Below are positions 61,587 to 64,000 of a DNA stretch of 64,000 bases, one piece after another. The notes beneath the pieces are model-generated. The model ran no database searches, was not told the DNA's origin, and saw nothing but the letters and a program-made list of their open reading frames with translations. The number at the start of each line of letters is the position of its first letter. Position 1 is the first letter of the stretch. The stretch comes from Variovorax sp. J2L1-78 (GTDB lineage Bacteria; Pseudomonadota; Gammaproteobacteria; Burkholderiales; Burkholderiaceae_C): assembly GCF_030317205.1 (NCBI RefSeq), contig NZ_JASZYB010000002.1, positions 734,501-798,500 of the forward strand, read 5' to 3'. The position numbers and the translations under genes were made by a program.

Positions 61587-63233
61587 ATGACTTCAACGAC
61601 AAGCACGGCCGGCGTGGACGACACGCTGCGCGACCTGCGCCTGCAGGTGATGTGGACGCGCCTGATCTCCGTGGTCGAAGAGGCCGCGCAGGCGCTGATG
61701 CGCACCGCCTTCTCGACCACAGTGCGCGACGCCGGCGACCTCTCGGCGGCCGTGTTCGACACACAGGGCCGGCTCATCGCCGAGGCCGTGACCGGTACGC
61801 CGGGCCACGTCAACTCCATGGCCGAAGGCGTGCGCCATTTCATCGCGCGCTTCCCCATTGACACGATGGCCGAGGGCGACCACTACATCACGAACGACCC
61901 GTGGCTCACGGCAGGCCACCTGCACGACATCACCGTCGTGAGCCCGGTGGTGATGGACGGCCGCGTGGTCGGCCTGCTGGGCTGCTGCTGCCACCAGCTC
62001 GACATCGGCGGCCTGGGGCAGGGCCCCGACGGGCGATCGATCTTCGAGGAAGGCTTGCAGATCCCGCTGATGAAGCTGGCCTCGGGCGGTCGCATCAACG
62101 AAGACCTGCTCGCCATCCTCAAGCAGAACGTGCGCACGCCGCTGCAGGTGGAGGGCGACGTGCTGTCGTATATCGCCAGCAACGACACCGGCGCGCGGCG
62201 GCTCAAGGCCATGCTCACGGAGTTCGGCCAGCTGAGCCTGGACGCACTGGGCGACTACATCCTGGCGCAGTCGCTGGCCGCGACGCGCGAGCGCATCGCG
62301 GCGCTGCCGCGCGGCCAGTGGCAAAGCGAGCTCACCATCGACGGCTACGACGCGCCCATCACCCTGCGCGCGACGCTCACCATCACCGAAGACCAGGTGT
62401 CGGTCGACTACGTCGGCACCGATGGCGCGGTGCCGCAGGGCATCAACGTGGTGCTGAACTATTGCCGCGCGTACACGGTGTTCGGCCTCAAGTGCGTGAT
62501 CTCGCCCGAGGTGCCCAACAACCACGGCGCGCTGCTGCCCTTCGTGGTGGATGCGCCCGAGGGCAGCATCCTCAACGCGCTGCGCCCGTCACCGGTGGCG
62601 GCCCGCCATGTCATCGGCCAGATGCTGCCCGACGTGGTGCTGGGCTGTCTCGACCAGGCGCTGCCGAACCGCGTGCCGGCCGAGGGTTCGTCCTGCCTGT
62701 GGAGCGTGCAGCTGCGCGGCCGCGTGCCCGGCTCGGCCGCCGCCACCTTCGACACCGTGTTCTTCAACAGCGGCGGCGCCGGCGCCCGACCGGGGCAGGA
62801 CGGCCTGGACGCCACCGCCTTCCCCAGCGGCGTGCGCGCCATGCCGGTGGAGGTGAGCGAGCACGGCGCCCCGATCGTCATCTGGAAGAAGGAGCTGCGC
62901 CCCGACAGCGGGGGCGCGGGCCGCTACCGCGGCGGCCTGGGCCAGACCGTCGAGGTCGGCACACGCGATGGTGCGGCCTTCGAGGTGTTGGCGATGTACG
63001 AACGCGTGGCGACGCCGGCGCGCGGGCGTTCCGGCGGCGGCGACGGCGCAGTGGGTGTGGTGCGGCTCACGTCCGGCACGCTGCTGCGCGCGAAGGGGCT
63101 GCAGACGATTCCGGCGGGCGAGCGGCTGGTGCTGGAGCTGCCGGGCGGCGCTGGGCTCGGCGATGCGCGGGAGCGCAGTGCGGTGGCGGCTGCGGCGGAT
63201 GCGGCGGCGGGGCTGGTGGGCGCGGGGCGCTGA
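61587..63233 (+). CDS. hyuB: Hydantoinase/5-oxoprolinase subunit B (HyuB)
   Basis: A 548-residue partner of HyuA. Family segments include MWTRLISVVEEAAQALMRTAFST, VFDTQGRLIAEAVTGTPGHV, the metal/substrate-site GDHYITNDPWLTAGHLHDI, GGRINEDLLAILKQNVRTP and EGSSCLWSVQLRGRVPG. Together with HyuA it forms the ATP-dependent ring-opening enzyme. The ATG at 61587 has GGGAG about 10 bases upstream; another ATG five codons earlier is less well placed. A 168-base gap with the repeat separates it from hyuA. Confidence 0.94.
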   Translation: MTSTTSTAGVDDTLRDLRLQVMWTRLISVVEEAAQALMRTAFSTTVRDAGDLSAAVFDTQGRLIAEAVTGTPGHVNSMAEGVRHFIARFPIDTMAEGDHYITNDPWLTAGHLHDITVVSPVVMDGRVVGLLGCCCHQLDIGGLGQGPDGRSIFEEGLQIPLMKLASGGRINEDLLAILKQNVRTPLQVEGDVLSYIASNDTGARRLKAMLTEFGQLSLDALGDYILAQSLAATRERIAALPRGQWQSELTIDGYDAPITLRATLTITEDQVSVDYVGTDGAVPQGINVVLNYCRAYTVFGLKCVISPEVPNNHGALLPFVVDAPEGSILNALRPSPVAARHVIGQMLPDVVLGCLDQALPNRVPAEGSSCLWSVQLRGRVPGSAAATFDTVFFNSGGAGARPGQDGLDATAFPSGVRAMPVEVSEHGAPIVIWKKELRPDSGGAGRYRGGLGQTVEVGTRDGAAFEVLAMYERVATPARGRSGGGDGAVGVVRLTSGTLLRAKGLQTIPAGERLVLELPGGAGLGDARERSAVAAAADAAAGLVGAGR

Positions 63234-63277
63234 TCCGAATCAGGGCCGCGGCCCGGTGCCGGCGCGAAAATCGCGCG

Positions 63278-63804
63278 ATGCCCACGAACGATGCCACGTC
63301 CCCAAGCCTGGTCCCGCTGGAAACGCCGCGCCTGACCCTGCGTCCATGGCTCGACCGGGATCGCGCGCCGTTCGCGCGCATGTCGAACGATCCGCAGGTG
63401 ATGGAACACCTGTTGCCCTTCGCTTCGCCCGAGGCCGTCGATGCATGGATCGATCGACAACAGGCGCATCTGCGGACGCATGGCTTCTGCTTCTGGGCGA
63501 TCGAGTCCAAGGCCGACGGTGCCTCCATCGGCGCTTCTGGGGGCAGGGCTATGCCCCCGAGGCTGCCGCGTGCGCCATCCGCTTTGGATTCGAGCACGTC
63601 GAACTCCCCGAAATCGTGGCCAACACGGTGCCCGCCAACCGGAACTCGCGCCGCGTGATGGAGAAGCTCGGCATGTCGCACACCGCCGCCGACGATTTCG
63701 ATCATCCGCTCGTGCCGATCGAGCACCCGCTGCGGCGTCAGCTGCTGTATCGGTTGCCGAGGGACCGGTGGCCGGGCGGGGACAGCACGTCGCGCAGCCC
63801 CTGA
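63278..63804 (+). pseudogene. GNAT family acetyltransferase, broken by an internal deletion
   Basis: The first part (from MPTNDATSPSLVPLETPRLT to HGFCFWAIESKADGASIG) is a normal Acetyltransf_3 start. The rest, in a different frame, is a normal end (FWGQGYAPEAAACAIRFGFE, NTVPANRNSRRVMEKLGM). The middle strands that should join them (about 35 residues) are absent, and the two halves meet at about 63530-63540 out of frame. Without an error in the assembly this gene is dead: the acetyl-CoA-binding strand is missing. Confidence 0.75.
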
Positions 63805-64000
63805 TGCGCTGACCCCTCCCACGCCACAGGCTGCTGGTTCTTCGCGCACAGGTAGTGATGGGTGAAGACATCCAGGTAGGCGCCCAACATTTGTGCAGCA
63901 TGGTGCTCGCCCGCCAGCCCCATGCACAGCGCGGCCACTTCGCTGGTGCAGAGGTGGTCGTCGCGGCCGGAGTTGCGCAGCTGGTATCGGGAGGCCCGTT
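63738..64000 (-). CDS. Unknown protein, 3' part (cut by window edge)
   Basis: An open frame entering from the right edge and ending at a TGA at 63738-63740; the visible part is about 87 residues. It is rich in His, Cys and Leu (HLCTSEVAALCMGLAGEHHA, YLDVFTHHYLCAKNQQ) and resembles no family I can name. It overlaps the end of the broken GNAT gene by 67 bases on the opposite strand, so the true end may differ. Confidence 0.5.
   Translation of the reverse strand, partial: RASRYQLRNSGRDDHLCTSEVAALCMGLAGEHHAAQMLGAYLDVFTHHYLCAKNQQPVAWEGSAHQGLRDVLSPPGHRSLGNRYSS

Overview
The window is a high-GC chromosomal segment of a betaproteobacterium. Bug-type solute receptors, many LysR/GntR/TetR regulators paired with small catabolic operons, a dispersed intergenic repeat and the general gene style point to Comamonadaceae, most likely Variovorax or a close relative; this is an inference from gene content, as no rRNA is present. 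I found no tRNA, rRNA, CRISPR array, phage module or insertion sequence. Almost every base is coding, and long open frames antisense to real genes are common because of the GC-rich codon usage.

Layout. 1-13 kb is a mosaic of small regulator/enzyme/transporter units: the end of a cytochrome c, a LysR-MFS-SDR set, a LysR-tartrate dehydrogenase-Bug receptor set, a TetR-VOC pair with clear operators, an MFS carrier, a pirin, a DUF2272 protein, a DUF3297 protein and a 3-methyladenine glycosylase. 13-19 kb is a complete RND efflux operon on the minus strand.

19-36.8 kb is the most interesting block: sixteen plus-strand genes, many overlapping by ATGA, preceded by a good sigma-54 promoter match. 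It encodes a class II aldolase, a peptide-type ABC importer with two tandem binding proteins, a GhrA-like reductase, an omega-aminotransferase, two acetylpolyamine-amidohydrolase-like deacetylases, a DMT carrier, a GntR regulator, a kinase of the hydroxylysine-kinase kind, a PLP enzyme of the phosphoethanolamine/phosphohydroxylysine phospho-lyase kind, and an amidase. I read it as a pathway that imports N-acylated amines, deacetylates them, and removes nitrogen either by transamination or by phosphorylation plus phospho-elimination. The substrate is unknown; a hydroxylated diamine such as 2-hydroxyputrescine or hydroxylysine is a testable guess.

36.8-44 kb holds a sigma-32-type promoter with tandem Hsp20 genes, a cupin, a soluble double-Cache/CheW protein, a GNAT enzyme, SlyD, a small lipoprotein, a TorF-like porin and a decayed copy of an SDR gene. 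44-50.7 kb is one minus-strand operon with its own TonB receptor, ExbB, ExbD and TonB followed by a D-glutamate-cyclase-like protein, a phytanoyl-CoA-type dioxygenase and an SDR. 51-58 kb is a minus-strand operon for an SsuABC/ThiY-type importer, an SDR, a MetC-like PLP enzyme and an aldehyde dehydrogenase. It diverges from a plus-strand operon (58.3-63.2 kb) of an isopenicillin-N-synthase-like oxygenase and HyuA/HyuB. A GNAT gene broken by deletion and a partial unknown gene end the window. A 98-bp structured repeat occurs twice in opposite orientation (37.8 and 61.4 kb).
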